From positions 682,001 through 746,000 of the forward strand of contig NZ_CP096884.1 in assembly GCF_023273855.1 (NCBI RefSeq): a DNA stretch of 64,000 nucleotides, written 5' to 3'. Position 1 is the first letter of the stretch. Every line of letters starts with the position of its first letter. Below the pieces are notes generated by a model. That model did no database searches, was not told the origin of the DNA, and was given only the letters and a program-made list of their open reading frames with translations. A program made the translations under genes and the position numbers. Of the stretch, positions 61,949-64,000 are shown piece after piece. Origin of the DNA: Seonamhaeicola sp. ML3 (lineage in GTDB: Bacteria; Bacteroidota; Bacteroidia; Flavobacteriales; Flavobacteriaceae).

Positions 61949-63864
61949 GACAGCTTTTACTTTTTGGCACCGTAATTCTTGTTGGGGTTTTATTTGTTTC
62001 TAGACTTTTTTATCTCCAGATTTATTCCTCTGGTGGCAACGATTTATTTGATGACAATGCCATAAGATCTGTTTACGACTATCCTAAACGTGGTTTTGTA
62101 TACGATAGAAACGGAAAATTGTTGGTTTCCAACCAACCCTCTTATGATGTCATGGTTATCCCCAAAGATATTGACAGTTTTAACATTGTAGAGTTCTGCG
62201 ATTTATTAAAAATTGATACTCTTCAATATAACAAAAGGCTAAAACGCGCCAAAAATTATTCGCCATGGCTATCTTCTGTTTTTCTTTCTCACCTTTCTAA
62301 GGAAGATTTCGCTTTTCTTCAAGAAAAAATGCGAAAGTTCAAGGGGTTTTATATTCAAAAACGTTCTTTAAGACACTACCAAAGAGAAGTTGGCGCCAAC
62401 GTTTTAGGATATATTGCCGAGGTTAATCAAGGTGAAATAAAAAAAGACGGCTATTACCTTAGTGGAGACATTATTGGCAAACAAGGTATCGAGAAATCTT
62501 ATGAAAAAGAACTTCGAGGTGTTAAAGGCGTAAAACGCTACCAACGTGATCGTTTTAATAAAAATATTGGTTCCTACAAAAATGGAAAATTTGACACTTT
62601 ACCAGTACCTGGCAAAGATATTACCATAACCATAGATGCCGAACTTCAAGAATATGGAGAGTTTTTAATGCAAAATAAAGTAGGTGGTATTGTAGCTATA
62701 GAACCCAAAACTGGGGAAATATTAAGTCTAGTTTCGGCACCATCATACAATCCCAATCTGCTAGTAGGCCGAAAACGATCAAAAAACTACACAAAACTCC
62801 ACAACGATTCCATTCATCTGCCACTTATAGACAAAGGTCTTTTAAGAATGCACGAACCGGGATCGCCTTTTAAAACCCTTATTGCACTTGCTGCATTGCA
62901 AGAAGGCGCAATAGATGAACGCACTTCGGTAAGATGTACTGGAGCTTATTATTACGGAGGAAGTCGCCCAATGGGCTGCCATTGTGGTGCAGGTACCCGA
63001 GTGCTCAATAACGGGATTTCCAAATCTTGTAACTCCTATTTTGCTAATGCCTTTAGAAAAACTATTGACAAATATGATAATGCCGTGGAAGGCATGGACG
63101 TGTGGAGTAAGCACATTAAAAGTTTTGGGCTTGGGAATTATTTAGGTTATGATCTTTCCATTGGAAAAAAAGGCAACATCCCAGATGGCGCCTATTACAA
63201 CAAGTGGTATCCAGATTTTCGTTGGGGTGCAACTACGATAATCTCAAACTCCATTGGCCAAGGAGAGGTTTTAGTTACGCCTATTCAATTAGCCAATATG
63301 ATGGCCGCAATTGCCAACAGGGGTTACTACTACACACCACATATTATAAAGCACATAGAAAACGACACTATCCCTTCTAAATACACATTTAAACACAAAA
63401 CAACCATTGATAAAAAACATTTTGAACCAGTAATTGAAGGCCTTCATGATGTTTACGGACCTCATGGAACCGCCTGGTTTTTAAATGCTCCTGGGATTGA
63501 AATCTGTGGAAAAACTGGAACAGCAGAAAATTTTACGAAAATTGATGGTGAAAGAAAACAATTAACAGACCATTCCATATTCGTAGCCTTCGCACCAAAA
63601 GACAATCCTAAAATTGCGCTTGCTATACTTGTTGAAAACGGTTACTACGGTGCGAGGTTTGCTGGTAGAATTGCTACTTTAATGATTGAAAAATATATTA
63701 ATGGTTCAATAACACGAAAAGATATTGAAAACTGGGTTTTAACCTATACGCTAGAACACGAATACGATAAACCTTTCCTTGGAGAACCTTTTGAAATAAA
63801 TGCTAAATCCAGAATGATGACCGTAGAGGAATACGAGTCTAAAAAGACACTAAGAGAACAATAA
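61945..63864 (+). CDS. mrdA: Penicillin-binding protein 2 (peptidoglycan transpeptidase)
   Basis: A 639-residue class B penicillin-binding protein: N-terminal membrane anchor (about 4-25), dimerisation domain (RGFVYDRNGKLLVSNQPSYDVMV) and transpeptidase domain with all three motifs, SPFK (catalytic Ser in EPGSPFKTL), SCN (KSCNSYF) and KTGTAEN. A FRWGATTIISNSIGQGEVLVTP segment is typical of the PBP2 type. It cross-links peptidoglycan during elongation together with RodA, whose gene follows directly. Confidence 0.97.
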   Translation: MRQLLLFGTVILVGVLFVSRLFYLQIYSSGGNDLFDDNAIRSVYDYPKRGFVYDRNGKLLVSNQPSYDVMVIPKDIDSFNIVEFCDLLKIDTLQYNKRLKRAKNYSPWLSSVFLSHLSKEDFAFLQEKMRKFKGFYIQKRSLRHYQREVGANVLGYIAEVNQGEIKKDGYYLSGDIIGKQGIEKSYEKELRGVKGVKRYQRDRFNKNIGSYKNGKFDTLPVPGKDITITIDAELQEYGEFLMQNKVGGIVAIEPKTGEILSLVSAPSYNPNLLVGRKRSKNYTKLHNDSIHLPLIDKGLLRMHEPGSPFKTLIALAALQEGAIDERTSVRCTGAYYYGGSRPMGCHCGAGTRVLNNGISKSCNSYFANAFRKTIDKYDNAVEGMDVWSKHIKSFGLGNYLGYDLSIGKKGNIPDGAYYNKWYPDFRWGATTIISNSIGQGEVLVTPIQLANMMAAIANRGYYYTPHIIKHIENDTIPSKYTFKHKTTIDKKHFEPVIEGLHDVYGPHGTAWFLNAPGIEICGKTGTAENFTKIDGERKQLTDHSIFVAFAPKDNPKIALAILVENGYYGARFAGRIATLMIEKYINGSITRKDIENWVLTYTLEHEYDKPFLGEPFEINAKSRMMTVEEYESKKTLREQ

Positions 63865-64000
63865 ATGAACTCTAACAGAACTCGATATTTTAAATTTGAC
63901 TGGATAACCATTATCCTTTTCTTTTTGCTTGTGTGTTTTGGCTGGTTAAACATTCTATCGGCTTCACATACGGGTGAGACTTTAAATTATTTCGATTTAA
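63865..64000 (+). CDS. rodA: Peptidoglycan glycosyltransferase RodA, 5' part
   Basis: The ATG directly follows the mrdA stop. The 45 visible residues (MNSNRTRYFKFDWITIILFF, then LVCFGWLNILSAS) show the first transmembrane helix of a SEDS protein; the window edge cuts the rest. The position right after the PBP2 gene is the usual place for rodA. Confidence 0.9.
   Translation, partial: MNSNRTRYFKFDWITIILFFLLVCFGWLNILSASHTGETLNYFDL

Overview
The window is AT-rich chromosomal DNA from a gliding member of the Flavobacteriaceae (Bacteroidota); I cannot fix the genus. The evidence is the gldKLMN cluster (type IX secretion and gliding), exosortase F with its partner, an HYC/CC/PP family protein, TAnnTTTG-type -7 promoter boxes, start codons without a clear Shine-Dalgarno sequence, and many Bacteroidota-only protein types.

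Left, accessory part (about 1-27.7 kb). It opens with the end of rmuC and three loosely spaced, cassette-like genes (a DUF4236 protein, a small membrane coiled coil, an HExxH metallopeptidase), two of the gaps carrying a shared intergenic repeat. Then comes a tight minus-strand operon (13221 to 4089): DNA cytosine methyltransferase, GHKL (MutL/Hsp90/MORC-like) ATPase, Z1 helicase-like protein, PD-(D/E)XK protein and AIPR protein. This matches the known Mza-type (MutL-Z1-DUF4420-AIPR) defence system. Next, at 20685 to 13919 on the minus strand, is a compact, largely uncharacterised eight-gene envelope operon: a small protein, two DUF4407-type membrane proteins, a membrane protein joining an InlB-type repeat to a transglutaminase-like domain, another membrane protein, a repeat lipoprotein, a secreted nuclease and a small Cys/His-rich secreted protein. 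A PEGA lipoprotein and a two-component system (TPR sensor kinase plus LuxR-type regulator) sit just upstream. Exact copies of a palindrome, TACGG-N4-CCGTA, recur between these units and are a candidate operator. The accessory part ends with a repeat-rich stretch, a coupled protein/tyrosine recombinase pair, and initiator tRNA-Met, whose terminator directly abuts the recombinase start.

Right, core part (27.7-64 kb). A CPXCG protein, a leucine-rich repeat protein, an ABC-F ATPase, DUF983 and an FAD oxidoreductase lead to gldK-L-M-N, a degenerate ureohydrolase-like gene and topA. Then come miaB, a sigma-54 activator, lptE, a TPR-like protein, secG, and groES-groEL preceded by a close match to a sigma-54 promoter. 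A metal-handling group follows (HMA protein, TonB receptor, HMA-MauE protein, HYC_CC_PP protein), then the exosortase F pair, a free-methionine sulfoxide reductase-like GAF protein, purH and the rod-shape operon mreB-mreC-mreD-mrdA-rodA, the last cut by the window edge. Extragenic palindromes built on GTCATTCC/GGAATGAC are scattered through 46-55 kb, one of them inside the groES-groEL gap.

The strongest candidates for something undescribed are the envelope operon at 14-20.7 kb and the palindrome that appears to link it to the neighbouring two-component system. The defence operon is striking but belongs to a described type.
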